From Cercis canadensis (lineage: Eukaryota > Streptophyta > Magnoliopsida > Fabales > Fabaceae), in NCBI GenBank assembly GCA_003255065.1, contig QAOA01006222.1, positions 205,184 to 269,183 on the forward strand: 64,000 bases of DNA, read 5' to 3'. This document shows positions 23,401 through 37,291 of this stretch, piece by piece. The position numbers were made by a program, and so were the translations under genes. How positions within the stretch are numbered: the stretch's first letter is position 1; every line of letters starts with the position of its first letter. Under the pieces are notes generated by a model. That model did not search any database and was not told where the DNA came from. It saw only the letters and a list, made by a program, of their open reading frames with translations.

Positions 23401-26400
23401 CAAGACAACTTTGAACTTAACTGCTGACAACAACCAATCACAAAATTAGTAATGTAACAGTCAGAGGCCACTTACAAAGATTGATGTATAGATGTATGCA
23501 CCCATTGTGACTGGAAGACCCAAAGCTGTGGTTCCTTCAGGTAATGATCGCAGCTGATTAACACTTATACCAATGAGCAACAAAGCAAGAGCTTCCCACT
23601 GTAGCAAAAGAAGAAATCAGTTACAGATAAAGATGGCACTATGAGGAGTCTGCTCAAATAGGATTCACTTAAGGATTACATCTTGCTCCATTTAATAGTA
23701 AAGAGCCAAATAATGGCAACATAGAACAACTAAAGACAAAGCACTTCATGCACTAACCTGAATAACAGAAAATCGACGCTTCATAATCATCTTTAGTAAA
23801 ACTGCTATTACTAAAACCTGCACATCCACAGTTAGCCATGAGACACAAATTTTGTAGGTGACTGCAGACTTTATCATCTTTTCTTATAAAAGAAGAAATT
23901 CATTAGTGAAAAAAATTAGAAAGTACAAAGGTAGAGGAATGGATACCCTTACACTGCAGATACAATTGTTTCAAAGGAATAATTGTCTTTTATGACCACT
24001 GGTATATGGTATCATATATGACATGCATTGATTGTTATCTTTATGATAGGACTTTATTAACACATTCCACAAGGGAGGTATTATGCTTCTAAGGGTAACT
24101 CAAGGTTCCTCATCACAAAAGAAATTACAGGAAACCAAAAAGCATGAGAAAAGATTTTTACAGCACCACAAAGTCATGCCACAGTTCTTGTTATAGATAT
24201 AAACCCATTCTAGACCTTCCCATAATAGCTTGGAATTTTAGGTTAAATTGGTTCTTGAGCTCTTTCTGCCCTAAAATTCATAGCTATATACAGAGAGGGG
24301 ACCTTGGACTTCTTTTATCACTATGTCATGCATTTAGTACAAATTGAATAAGAAGATTCCGTAAGAAAGAGAAGGGGGAGGGGGTCCGAGGGAAGCAAGC
24401 TGGTGATCATGGTTGGCTTGGCACCATTTGAAGATTACTTTGGGCTTGTCATCTTCTTCAGTTACTGGCAGTAGCTGCCAACTGAGAGATTGTATCCAAG
24501 TTATTGGTTTCTCATGATGGTTCTAAGGACTAGTTTAGCAGCATTTTGAAGAACTCTACAAGCACAGAGGGTCTTATTAATGCAATCAACTGTTACGGGA
24601 GTTGTTTGAAACAAGGCCAAAGTTGAAGGAGTTAAAACCATTTAGAACAAGTATGTGTACATATCACACACATTTTCCAGATAATGAATAAGATGACATA
24701 TAGACCCCATGTCAGATTAATAAGCATACTATACAGTTGCTGAAGGATAAGCCACGATAAGCTACTGTGGCAGGTAAGAGTGCTAGTATACCATTATCTA
24801 GCGTAGGGGATGAAAAGTTACCTTCAAATTGCTTAGCATCTTCACAGTAGCAGGATTAAAATAAAGCTGCATGAAATGTGATATTAATTAGTCAGAAATA
24901 ATAATGCCATCAATTTTTTGTGATGCATAGAAAGTAACTGAAAGGTGACAACAAGTATTTATTATGTGGTTCAATTCTTCTGATTTCTTTTCCTTGTTTA
25001 AGAAATTAAGATGGTCAGTGTTGTGGATAAAATAGTAAACATAACCTAAGATACAAACATGTGCAGAAATTATGCAACAGCCATATATCTAGTCACTAAG
25101 ACACCCAGCCTAAACAAATACACGCTGCATGAGGAACCCAAAAATTTATTCCGTAATAACAAATCAGTATAATGACAGCTAGGCATGTGCTCGTGCTCAC
25201 AGTACTACTTAACAAATTCTTAGGTTCCCCAATTCCTCATGATAAATGCAACCTAGTACATTTGCACCCTTACCCACTTGCGCATGCACAAAATTGACTA
25301 CTGCAATAGTGAATTGCTTACATACAGAAAATTAGGAATTTATTGAAGCAACTATTCATAATCACAGATAATATATGGTGAACGACCTACTAAGAGAATT
25401 ATACCTGCATGATAAACTTCAGATAGTTGTTTATAGCATACAGAAATGCTGGAACAGCTAGAAGGGCATTATTGCGAGCTGCCTGCAAGGAAAACAAGGA
25501 ATTTATACACAAACATGTCCTGCATATGCATCCATCGTTGCATCTTTATTGAAAATGAGCAATCCAAACAAAATTAAGTATTTAAGCTGAAAAACAAAGG
25601 TTAAGAACCATGGAATACATATGCACTCTAAAGAAATAGTGCAATTGATAGGATTGTTTTTCATTTTAAACCAAACATGATTAAGTAACTTGGATAGAGT
25701 ACTGCATTTTATTTTTTTTGGGGGGGGGTGGGGGCGCGCCTCAATAGAGTAGTCCAATTCAATATCAAGAATCTGGAAACTTAAACAAAAAAGGAAATGA
25801 AAATAATAAAAAAAAAAAATGAAGGAACGGCTCATATAAGAATACATTATTTTTGCATTTAATATATGACTTCTACAAAGCCATCAACTAATTCAAATTT
25901 AAAATTGCAAAGTCTTCTATACCATTGACAAGATAGTACCTGCACAAATGTAGAAATTGAGAGAAGAGGCTTCTCCCCAACTTTTTGACGCCTAGCCTGC
26001 ATAACCAACCAAAATCATGCTTAAATGCACAGCAAAAGCATCAATAAAGAACAAGCTTAAAGATCACAGTGTCTTTTCATATTGGAGTTGAGAGTTGATT
26101 GCAATATTCCATAACCTTTAAACTTTTATTGGATCAGAAATATTTAGGATCTTGAGGTTCAGAGTCCCTCATCAAATTCTGTGTTTGGGCTTGAATTTTA
26201 TGTTCTTTAGGCCTTACTGGGTCTTGTTTAAATGTCAAAGTGTTCATCATTAGTTTAGTATTAGTATTTTTTTATCTGAGTTTAGTATTAGTATTAAGTA
26301 CTAACATAAATTCTTGCAGGATTGGAACTCTTATTCCTTATCCTTACAATTTAAGTTCAGGTAAGCATATATATATATATATGGATGCAAAGCTTCTTTA

Positions 26401-29400
26401 AAGAATACTTATCAGGTTTATGAGTTTATTTAGAAAAATTGCTCTCTTCTAGCTTATGTGATGTAATCAGCCCTAGGTTAGATGCCTAAGGAACTTTAGA
26501 TGTAAAGCCTTGACTATTTTCTTTCAGTTTGCTTTGTCCATTCAAATGCATTTCCTTTCAGTTTAGAACCTGCCCAGACATATTTTCTTTAATAGAAAGC
26601 ATTAAAAACTATTTCTTTCAAAACCCTAATTAGATTAAATCTGCCCTAGAATCTAGCAAACCTAAAATCCTAATTTGGCAAGCATTGTCCGCAGCAACTA
26701 CACAGACATCTATTTGCCCTTTAAACCACATATCATGGCCTACAAAACAATATCACCTTAACTTACCTAGAATTATCCTCAAATCCAGCTAGTTTTCTAC
26801 CATTTTTTGATAAAACAGCTACCTTTCTACCACAATAAAAAGCACTAAATGCTAAAAAAATATCAATTTGCAAAACCCTTTAGTAAGTGTGATGCTTTCC
26901 CTATCTGCTTCTTATATCACACATGAAACAGTTACAAGTAGCTGAACACATATAAAATATTGACAAGACTGTATATATTTAAATAGCAAAATAAGGAATA
27001 GTAATTTTTACCTGGATTAAAAGCATAACAACAGCAAAGATAACCTTTGTAATCTCTGTCAAAAAATTAACACTAATTGGACTAAAATTGAATTTCCCAT
27101 CCACCTTCGACATATAGACAAGAATAGGCTGCCAAATGGAAAAGAAAAAGAAGTCAGCAACTAATAAACAAGCATAAAAATTGCCCAAAAGATCATGGCA
27201 TGATTTACACCTCTTACAGTTGCAGTTGAATACAATTGTTATAAAGTGAGATAAAGGAAGACCACCCAAGTGTACATTTAGTTTAGTTGGGTACTAATTT
27301 TCAGCAACCATTAACTTTTTCAAAATTGTAGGTTAATAAAGTATTCAAAACAAACACATGTCTAAAGTAAAAAAAAATTATCAAAAGATGCTAGACAGAA
27401 AATCAACTTCAATATTAAAAACTCATTTTTATCTACATCAAGTTGGAGTCCTTGGTCAGAAAATACAAGGTAGATAACCCAAGATCTGATGGCAAAATAA
27501 AAACATACTGAAACATACAATGCAGATAAAATAAAATATAGCGTTGAAATTAGTAGATGTACAACAATGAGGTAGCTCTGGCTGGATCATGGGTTTTAAC
27601 TTCAGGAGAGGATCATATGGATTCAGATACCAATGATGATCTATATCATATAGAGGTATTTGCTTCAGCTTCTGTGGCGATGCTTGATGACAAGGACAGT
27701 TTTGTTTGGAAGGACATTTTTCTTCTTCCAACAATACTACAACTAAAGAGAATGCAGTGCAAGATACCTATATGTTCAATGGCCTCCCATGATTGCAGAG
27801 TTATTAATTCTATCAACCACGATCCTTTTACTAACAGTTATCTTATCTCTTAACAATATTTAATATTAAATATTTTACATTATTGCAACACTAAGCATTC
27901 AACCTGCCACTAAATGGCTATAATATTCTGATCCATTTTCCTATCCATGTTGCTCAGCTGCCTTTATTGCAGTGTCGTCATCATCACTTCTACATAGTGT
28001 CATGACAACATCGTCCATCAGTTCATGCCCATAAATACTCCACATGATCACCACCACCTTATTCTTTTACTTAAAATGTGTAATTAATTAAATTACTATT
28101 ACATTCTTTTCACTATATTTTCAAATATAACTTCTGTAAAATGGTCAATAATGGGGCGGGGGGGGAGGGGGGGTGGGGAAATGTACTTTTTGTCCATTAA
28201 ATTTGATGTGGAGTTTCAATTTGTCAGATAAATTTCATTTGTTCTAATCAAATCCCATAACTTCTCAAATGTATGCAATGTTTTTCTAAGGGCTAGCTCT
28301 GTCCAAAAGACTTGTGGAATGGGGCATCCTAGAAGAAGTCCTCACTGTTAGATGCACAAATGGAGTCTGAGGTGGAGGAAATCTGATCTCACTCTCTCAG
28401 AGTTTGAGGACTTCACTTCCAAGTCTCTGCTCAAAAAACAAACTGAAACAACAATAACCATTCAACCTCCATGGCTGATGCAAGAAAGCAGCTTCTCATC
28501 AATGGGGGAACTCTAATCTAAAACGTCAAAAGCCCTCCATCCTCAAAACTAGGACAATAGTAGATTTTGCATGGGTTTATGTTTGACTTTCTTATCCTTC
28601 TGTCCTCCTCCAAATGTCCTCTCTCTGGTTCACAAACATATTTCTAGTAGCAGTACTCATTCTACAGCTGATTCACACAAATCTCAATTATCTTCGATTT
28701 TTCCATACTCTTTTCCTCAACAGTTCATAGCCCCAGCCTGCCCCTAATATTACCTACCATACTCTGTTGCTGAGCAACACTTCTTGATCTAATACTACCA
28801 ACATAAGTAAAGAAACCTCTGTGAAACCTCAATGAATTCATATAATGTTCCAAGTAGAAATCAAAATTTCCACCAAATTCTCAGATGGCTAGTCATCAGA
28901 ATGAAAATTTGCAGGTAAAGCCACCTTCCACAGTGAATATAGAATCATCAGTTGTTAAAAACCAATACGTAGAAGTTCTGGGAAGTCTGATGAAGGTAAA
29001 GTTTTGAAGGAAAATCAAATTACAAATGCTGCCCCTGCCCCAGATCCCCCTCCACCAAAAGTCCCAGTGAGCCCAAATCACATTTTGAGCTCTGTGGGAA
29101 GAAAGGAGGAAACAGGTTTAGCCACAGAACTGAAATTGGGGCAAGTCCTACGCTTTAGATGCTCTGGAATACTACAAGCCAGATTGGACAAAGAGAAGAA
29201 AGCATCATATAAATGCTAAGACAGATTGGTGACATGAACAACTGTTGCCAATATCATCAAAATAGTAACATCTTGCAAGTGTTTTGCAGTTTTATTTCCG
29301 AAATACTCTATTAACCTACAGTTCCATACTGCAAAATCAATATTGCCACTTCAAATCTTCCTTTCCTTTATGCATTTCTCATGGTTACTGTCTATAGTGG

Positions 29401-30626
29401 TGCCAAGAAGGGTCTAATTTCTTTCCATTCTCATCAAAACCCCTAAACACTTAAGTTTCTAACATCTCTTACATTTTAAATATAGCTATAAAGCAGCCAC
29501 AATAATTTCATTCTCATTCCTGCCCTTAGTGTACATAGTGTTCATAGTTCCAAGGCAGGTGCTAATTTCCTTCAACTCGATCCTCTCTCCTAAAAACCCC
29601 TAATCATTCTGAAATTCCCATATCCCTTTTCCTAGAAATAGACATTAAGCAATACTGACCCCTCTGAAATTCACACATTGCTTTTCCAACAAATAGACAT
29701 GAAACAAAAAGTAATAAAATGCTCAAGGTCTAGAATCCCCTTCAACCATACTCCTCAAGTTCACCTGCCCCATTGCCTCTATCTCTGTCATTCCTATCCA
29801 AAGTTTAGTCAGTAGTACAATAACACCTTTACCAAGAATCCATAGCCCTAAACCTTGCATTTGAAACTGTACAGTCCACCAAAGTAACAACAATATGCAG
29901 GCTCTTCTGTCCCACATTATTTAGCTACTATCAAATGGGCACTCTCAAATAAAAGACAGAGTTGCACCCCAAAATCTAAGATAAAAAAATATCATTTTGC
30001 CAGAAAAGAATATCTTCAAAAATATAAAAAAAGTATAAAATATCAAGTGAACTATCAGGTTAAGCATCCAAATAAGTAATATACAAACAGATTGCCATGC
30101 AATATATGCCTTAGACAATAGTTCATTATCCTTGTCACATGCACAGGACACGTTAACTGAGTTGAGATGTGCTTCTAGAATGTCACATTTAATTAGCCCT
30201 CCAGTTAAGATGTGCTTCTAGAATGTCACATTTAATTAGCCCTCCAGTTAACAAAACATGGGGACATGAGAAATTTCTTTTCTTTCCACATCCAAGGCAA
30301 ATAAAGTAACTACTAAATCCATGACCTATAACTCTAAAACACCATTACATGACAAGAAAAGGGAGAGCACCATACATATAACTTTGAAAGAATGAATTTT
30401 TCAAATTACCCCTCTACTAGTATTGGAAATAACACTTCAATTAAAAGATGGTAATCACCTGTAAACCAACTAAGATACAGTCGCCAACCACCAAAAAGAC
30501 GTTGAGCGCACGTTGCTTAGATGATATCCTACTTTTGTGCCGATCATAAGCCCTTGATATAGATTTGGTAGTAGGAGATACCAATTTTGAATGGCAAACA
30601 CTGCATTCTATCATCCCGTTCTTCAT
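20435..30626 (-). CDS. Golgi nucleotide-sugar transporter, CMP-sialic-acid/UDP-galactose transporter-like (UTR6 group), 14 coding exons
   Basis: Coding exons: 30459-30626, 27012-27128, 25940-25996, 25405-25482, 24822-24866, 23758-23817, 23476-23598, 23253-23330, 22338-22407, 21504-21611, 21221-21354, 21027-21106, 20609-20654, 20435-20485. They sum to 1215 bp (404 residues plus TAG), all with GT-AG borders and consistent phases. The start [18 protein letters not shown], then [52 protein letters not shown] and the tail DERQPLLPK match the plant CMP-sialic acid transporter-like proteins (Arabidopsis At3g59360/UTR6, At2g43240, At4g35335 group), multi-pass proteins of the nucleotide-sugar transporter family, probably in the Golgi. 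Length fits relatives (about 405 residues). The substrate cannot be read from sequence. The first coding intron is 3.3 kb, with no intact foreign gene. No lesion was seen. Confidence 0.96.
30165..30250. repeat. Two-copy 43-bp tandem duplication in the first coding intron
   Basis: Copies at 30165-30207 and 30208-30250, starting AGATGTGCTTCTAGAATGTC and ending CCCTCCAGTTA. They are identical by eye, so the duplication is recent or an assembly effect. Confidence 0.85.
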
Positions 30627-31420
30627 ATACTTGCTCCCAGATTATCAAAATATGAAGAACTGAATCTACAAGAAAATTAAACAAAACAAAACAAAATTCA
30701 GACAATTGATGCAATTATGTTTGATGCCTACCTTAGTCATCCAAAGCCATATAAATTTTAAAACAAAAACCATGTGATCGGTTAAGTCAAATAATTAAAA
30801 TTGTTAAATCAAATATTTGAGCAATATTTAAAACCCCGGTAGATTATCCACGAAAATTGAGAATTGTAGTCAAAATTTCACCAGATCTTGTTTAAGAAAC
30901 AACTGGGCTTAACCAAGATCACCATCGAGAACCAGAAAACAACGGGAAAAAAAGCAAAATACAATGAAGCAGAGCTCAGATCTTGCTAAATGACGGGCAG
31001 AAAAAAAAAAAAAAACCACATTTAAGATTTCACCGACAAAATACAAAAACCCATCAAGCATCAAGGATCAAAATTCTGAATTGACCAACCAAATTGATGA
31101 ATGCCCGAGCCTAAATTGACTCCAAACCGAGCATTTATCAAAAACCCGGTTTGATCTGTAGCTGCCGGCACCGAATTTCACCTCGTTTTCTCTCTCAATT
31201 CCCTCAGAAACACGAAGTGAGTTTAAGTTTCGGAGCTAAAATACGCAGACAGAATCGAATCGAATTCCCTATCTTCCAGCGGAATTCCACCTTAAACTCT
31301 CCAATAGATGCGAGGAATATGCAGAGGGAGAGAGTGAGAGAGAGGGGAAATGTCTATTGTAATAAACTCTCTCTCTTGCTTTGAATTTACACAAAATACG
31401 ATCTGCGTGCGCTGTTATGG
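30627..31420 (-). other. 5' leader of the transporter gene with a leader intron
   Basis: Upstream of the ATG the minus strand has a strong acceptor (TTTTCTTGTAG), giving a leader exon part at 30627-30665. A matching donor (AACGAG then GTGAAATTC) would end a first leader exon at 31182, with the intron at 30666-31181. The first exon, from about 31182 to 31400 or beyond, is pyrimidine-rich with CT runs, usual for plant leaders. The transcription start was not located. Confidence 0.6.
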
Positions 31421-32148
31421 TTCCAGAAGAAAATGACTCACCGACGCAGTAACGTGACGGCCCAATGAGGTGTGAGGCTTGAGAGGAAAGGAGTAGAGTC
31501 AAAGCGGGATTTGGAGTTGGGTGAGTCACTGACAGGGTGGTGTCATTACTGCTTCCATTATTTTCAGGTTGGAATTTTCAGGTTGCCTGTTTCTTTCACT
31601 TCCTCTTTGATGTTGGGTGTGTGCTGTGTGCTCGGTTTATAAAGCAAGTTAGTGATAGTATAATAATATAATTGAAAATGTGTTTCTTATTAGTTGGAGT
31701 CAAACAATGCTAGTGACACGTATCATATATTGGGTTGGTTGAGTTTTTTATTTAATTTGGGTATAATTCGAACACCACCACTCATCCATAAACTATTTGG
31801 TGGTTAGTTAAATTTTTAATTTTATTTTATTTTATTGGCGTAAAATATTATTTGGCTAATTAATTTTTTTAAAAAAAAAAGTAAGAGTTTACCCTTTTAT
31901 TGAAAAAAAAATCTTGGCATTTAGAGGTACATTATTACCCTAAACTGCAAATAATGTACCTATTATAAGACTCCATTTGAATAACATAGCTTATGATTTA
32001 TTAAAACTTTTCTACTACTATAAATACTTATATGTAAATAAATCAAGTATTTGGAAGGACTTATACAAGTAGTTTATTGCCCCTTCTAAGTTGTTTTGAG
32101 CTTATTTTTAGAAGCTAAAAAATAAAGCTTCTTGAAATAAGTTGCTGT
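31421..32148. other. Upstream region of the transporter gene, no gene seen
   Basis: Presumed promoter side of the minus-strand gene. It is AT-rich with homopolymer runs, and no core promoter element could be named with confidence. 31980-32150 resembles a fragment of a dispersed repeat (AGAAGCTAAAAAATAAAGC). Confidence 0.3.
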
Positions 32149-32769
32149 GGCAGCCTAGGAAACATAAACACGGGACAGTACACAACACGGGACAGTACAC
32201 AACACGAGACAGGGGAAAATCTAAAAAATACAAAACACGACATGGTATATATATATAGATTTACATATAAATTCATATTTTATCCAAAGATTGAATATTT
32301 TCATTAGAATCATATTGATATATTCATTATCAACTCATGTCCTAATTTGTTAGTGATTTTATTCACTTCTATCATATTCCTTCATCAAAAAATGGGACAT
32401 AAATCCCACATATACAAAATATTAATATTCCTTCCAAAATAAATAAAATTATAAGGGATATTATCAATTCATTCTACTTTATATCCTTTCATAAGAAAAA
32501 AAGATGAATATCACTTAATCATCCTAATTTATCCGTTTCCTAACATATTTATTGAATACAAGCAAAAACAAATTCCTAAAGAAATGGAAAAAATGAAAAG
32601 AAAAAAATGAGCAATCTGTGTTTGAGTTTGTGTCAGCCTCATGTCTGAGCCGAAAAAATTATTTTTATTTTGACACGTTTGTACACGTGTCAAACACAAG
32701 TCTTGATTGTGTCCATGTTCGCGATGTGTTGGACACAGGGACAGTGTCCGTGCTTCCTAGGCAGCAGCC
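32149..32769. mobile_element. Candidate non-autonomous DNA element
   Basis: The ends are similar when inverted: GCAGCCTAGGAAAC with ACACGGGACAGT on the left and, reverse-complemented, GCTGCCTAGGAAGC with GGACACTGTCCC on the right. CAG flanks CCTAGG on both sides, but a 3-bp repeat is weak evidence. The left part also has a short direct repeat (ACACGGGACAGTACACA twice). Confidence 0.38.
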
Positions 32770-33184
32770 ATTTTTTATTTAACCATTAGCTAGTTTTATA
32801 ATAAATTGTGACAAAAATAACCTCAACAACTTTTCTGAGTTCCATGAATTATCTCCTTTTGAGCTTCTACTTCTCTTTCGTTTTCTGCTCTTAACACACC
32901 AAACAATAACACCATAGTTAACTGTGTACCATACCTCATACCTTTGGTGTTGGTTCATAGTTATTTTCTCACTTGTTTGTGTCCTCTTTGAGCTTGTCAT
33001 CACAGGAAGAAGATGATAGAATCATCTAATTCAGCAATAGGAGCATCAGACCTTGTAATACAATAATATAGAGGGGTATAGGGAGAAATGGAAAGAAAAA
33101 AACATAACAAAAGGGGATTAGTTGACAGTGCATCACAAGTTCTACAAAACCAAAGAGGCGAAGTTTAGCTTGTCTTTTTAAGGA

Positions 33185-33441
33185 GAGTAAAACATTTTTT
33201 TAGTCCTTGGAAAATACAGCCACTGACAAATTCGTCCTCCAAAAATTTTCAATGACAAATTGGTCCTTGAATTATTATTCCGTCGGACAAATTGGTCCTT
33301 AAATGTCACTAACAGGACCCTACCGAATGACTAATTTGTCCGACAGAATAATAATTCAAAGACCAATTTGTCACCAAAAATTTTTGGATAACAAATTTGT
33401 CAATAGTTGTGTTTTTCAAGGACTAAAAAAATGTTTTACTC
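33185..33441. mobile_element. MITE with about 125-bp TIRs, Mutator-like
   Basis: Begins GAGTAAAACATTTTTTTAGT and ends with its reverse complement. The arms match over nearly the whole 257 bp (both contain GACAAATTGGTC and GTCGGACAAATT). Flanks TTTTAAGGA (33176-33184) and TTTTAAGAA (33442-33450) form a 9-bp target duplication with one mismatch. Confidence 0.78.
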
Positions 33442-33525
33442 TTTTAAGAATAAAAAGGGTGTACTTTGTCGTGGTTGGTGATAGTATAGATTTTTTAAAA
33501 TCTTCAATCCTCTATTTTAATATAA

Positions 33526-34237
33526 GGGGGCATTGGGTATACGAATTTTTTTTCATTCTTAGGAAAGATCAGGCTTAGGAATCTTGTTCCTAAGAATGTT
33601 ATTCCCAAGAATGTTACAATTTACATTTAGTTGGCCTTAAACATTTTTGAGAATATAAAATAATATTTTATATCCCCATATTTGATTTAAATGTTACTTT
33701 CTTAGGGATCTCGATTATTTTTTCAAAAATACTCTTGTCTAAATTTAGTCCCATTTTAAAATAACATAAAATTCATTGCCATTTTGAAAATTGTTTTTTA
33801 AAATAAGAAATAAATTGTTAGATTTGTTTATGGGTTTCTTCATTTGTTCCTCTTCCCCTCTCTCTCCTCATCTCTTCTTTCTTTTTTTCTTATATTTCTA
33901 TATTTTGGCCCAAAACCATGTATTGGCAGTAATCATAAGTGGGACTAAAACTACGAAAGCTTCAAACTTTATGATCAGCAAACAAGAAATCATTAGTGCA
34001 ACACTTATCTTATGTGGGTATCCCTTTGTTGAAAAATGCTGGAATTGGGAAACAGTCTAGAGAGTTAGATAACAAAGAAAAGAGTGAGGGTGGGTAAACC
34101 AGCCAACCCACCACCCACTTCTCCACTATGAACACCACTCACATGGCCTGACTATTACCCATCTTCTCATCCGCCTCGTACCATGGCACTCGCAGCCCTT
34201 GACACCCGTGAAGCTCACCGGAGACCAGCCATAGTAA

Positions 34238-34271
<34 letters not shown>

Positions 34272-34583
34272 GAAGAAGAAAGCGAGAAAAATGTGTAGAA
34301 AAAGATTTTGACATTATTATGATTATGTCATTATTATAATTATATCTGTGGATAAATTTATCTTTTTATATGAAAAAAAAAAAAATTCCATACCAAGGGA
34401 ATCTAATATTCCCACCACCTCCATAGAAATGTTTTTGTGGGAATTTGGACTAAAAATCATTCATGGGAATCTTATTTTCTTGGAAATGTTTTTTTTAAAA
34501 AAAAAAACTAGTATATGGGAATCCTTCTTTCTTAAGTTGAGATTTCCAAGAAACTAAAAAGAATTCGTGTATCAAACACCACC
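33526..34583. mobile_element. Candidate 1.06-kb TIR element
   Basis: The left end GGGGGCATTGGGTATACGAA and the right end, reverse-complemented, GGTGGTGTTTGATACACGAA match imperfectly for about 40 bp. Both sides carry subterminal runs such as TCTTAGGAA and CTTGGAAAT. No target duplication or coding region was found. Confidence 0.45.
34240..34268. repeat. GA microsatellite
   Basis: About 14 GA units inside the candidate TIR element. Confidence 0.9.
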
Positions 34584-36056
34584 AAAGAAAAATAAAGTAG
34601 ACCACAAAAAAATAAGGCAAATAAAATTATTTTTATTTAAAAAAAAATTAGTATGATTTTAATTACCTATTCATGAATCAATTATGCATGTCCTCTGTAG
34701 TAATTTTATTATTATAAGCACTTTATATATCAAAATATCTATTGCATTACAATTCTTTGTATAAAAAAGCATAACAATACAATATTATAAATGCCCTTTA
34801 TGTTATTTTAACTTCTAAAAGCACTTATCTAGATTACAGATCCAAACATTTATCATTAGATATAAAGCACCTTTTGAATTATACATCAAAACACAAAATA
34901 ACTTAATTTTTAATGAGCTTTTTTCACCATAGCTTATATAACAAGCCCTTGTTTAATAAGGACTTATTTAACTTGTTTCCCCAAATAGGGCTTAAGACAC
35001 TCTTGCTTTCTCACCTCTCAAGTTCAAGTAGAGCTATCAAAATAGGTCAAGCCCATTCTAAAGGAGGGATGGGTTCAAAGGATACCCACTTGAATAAAAA
35101 TGGGCAATTTTGACCTACTCGAATTGGCATGTGGCCCATTCAAGTTTGAACTAAGCCGATTGGCCCTTTTTTTTTTTTTTTTTAAGGGTAGATTATATTA
35201 GATTTAGTTTTCCAAAATTTCATTTTCACCCCCAAATCCCCAATTTCCAAATTCAAAATCCGTGGCCTTCCTCACATACTTATGCATCTATGTTTTAATT
35301 TTACACTTTCATGGGACTTTTATTTTTTGTTTTAGTTTTATTTATCACTTTATTTATCTCTGTGTTGTTCAATTCGGTCAATTAATAATTTAGCCCAAAT
35401 AGCCAAAAATTACTAAGATTGTGTTTAGATGGAACATTTATGAAATTTAAGAGCATTCCAAAATTCAAGATATTGAAATGCTTCAATCTAAATACTAGTA
35501 TTTGCTAAATAAATTGTTCAAATAGTTATTTGAGAAATAAATCTTGTAATTGAAAACACACTAAGTAATTCATAATACTAGCAAATTCACTAAGTCAACT
35601 CACTGCAAACCCTCAAAGTGGAGCCACAAAACCAAAACAAAGAGATGATAGAATGGAGATTGATCACCTTATGAGATTCTGACAAACTTTGTAGACTATG
35701 TCTCCATTGCCATGGTCTAAATACTTGAAGCTTCTTGAGGTTGGTAGAAGTGATGGAGGCGGTGGAAGGTTTAAAGTTGGGGGAGGAGGATCCAAATTTT
35801 TAAGCACTTTGAAACTGTCATTAGTGGTGAAAGATATAATGAGTTGCAATATAAATATGAATCCAGACAAAAATTACTAAGATTGAAGATGTAAAATTCA
35901 CCTTTATTACAGCAAGTTGCTAAAATCTATGCTCATGTGATTTTGTTATATTTTTCAAGTATGATTTATACTCTGTAGCCTCTACAAAGTATAGAAATGA
36001 AAGTGAATCAATTCATGAATATCTAGTTATGATGTCTAATGGAGATTCAAAGAAAA
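34584..36056. other. Intergenic region with repeat debris
   Basis: No gene seen. 34780-34990 resembles scattered pieces of the same dispersed repeat as 31980-32150. A T run of about 20 lies at 35168-35187. Short open frames around 35664-35880 are Pro/Gly-rich and lack family motifs. Confidence 0.35.
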
Positions 36057-37291
36057 GGGAAAAGTCTAAAAAAATCTCTTTAACTATATCCTATGTGTGG
36101 TTTACTTCCAAAACTAAAAAAAGTTACAAAAGACCTCCTTGAACTATGAAAATGTGTAGAACACCCTCAAGACCCTAACGTCCGTCCATTAATGGATGGA
36201 AAGGAGCATGTGCCACACACTTGATGTAATTAATCACTAATTATGGGTCATAGTGAAATTTATAGGGGTACAAATGAAAATAGATTTATAAATGTAGGAG
36301 CCAAATAGTAATATTCAAAATTTGTCATGGCCAAATAGTAACATTCAAAATTTATCATCTTCAACCTCAGGCAGATCCTTTTCCAGAATTTGACCCATTT
36401 TTGAACCCATTCAGGCTTCTCTTCAGATCTCTCTCATTTCTCAACTAAAATTTGCAAATTGTATATCATTTTAAAGCTTGTGAAATTTACAACAGTATTT
36501 TGCAATTAATTTTAAGATTGAAGCTCAAAATGAAGCGTGAAATGTGAGAGGCAGCAGCGTCGACACCCTTTCTTCCTTTGGTTCACGACGGCTTCAGTTC
36601 AAAAAATAAGATCGGTGGAATTTGAGGGGTTTGGTAATGTGGGTATAAGAGATTTTTGTGAGAAATGTTATACCAGCAACAAAACCCACTTAGGGTTTCT
36701 CTTTCATTGCAATAGGAAATGGGTTCCAAGGGAATAAATATTGAAATAGATATCAATTTTAGCTATAACAAAGCATTGTTCATGTACCTTAAATTCAAGA
36801 ACCTAGGAGCCAAAACAATTGAATTTGCTCCAAATTCTCTTCAAATAGCAATTTCCTCACCAACCCACAAATTCTCTTCTCTTTTGCGTTAACCAATTTC
36901 GTAGCAGATCCACCACCAAAAATGGCATCTTCTGCCCCACCCATGCTAACCATTCCCAACCCATTTCCAGCAAATCTAAAACAAAGAAGCCCTCCCTCCT
37001 CAAGCAAAGCTCTAGAATTTCTTTGTGTCGGTAGAGCCAGAGAGAAATACATCTCACATGCCACTCACATGTCTCACTTACTAACTAAACCCTCATTAAT
37101 CTATCAATTTTGGCTAATTAAGTTGTTAAACACATCACGTGCTCCTTTCCATTCATTAATGGACAGACGTTAGGGTCTTGGGGGTGTTCTACACATTTTC
37201 ATAGTTCAAGGAGGTCTTTTGTAACTTTTTTTTAGTTTTGGGGGTAAACTGCACATAGGATATAGTTAAAGAGGTTTTTTAGACTTTTCCC
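36057..37291. mobile_element. Long-TIR DNA element, Pack-MULE candidate
   Basis: The TIRs are long (about 170 bp each) and very similar. Both begin GGGAAAAGTCTAAAAAA and share CTTTAACTATATCCTATGTG, TTACAAAAGACCTCCTTGAA and GTGTAGAACACCC. The inner 0.9 kb looks like host coding sequence: near 36922 a plus-strand frame opens MASSAPPMLTIPNPFPANLK after a leader-like stretch, resembling an organelle transit peptide start, and a 66-codon frame lies at 36537-36737. Long TIRs around gene-like sequence suggest a Mutator-type gene-capturing element. A 9-bp target duplication was not convincing (AAAGAAAA against TATAAAAAA). Confidence 0.55.

Noticed and set aside
27557..27853. 98-codon plus-strand ORF in the large transporter intron
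   Set aside because: Single small frame on the strand opposite to the gene, with no family motif and no splice or leader context.
28150..28180. G-rich run as a possible G-quadruplex regulator
   Set aside because: It lies deep in an intron, is a simple G homopolymer tract, and has no sign of function.
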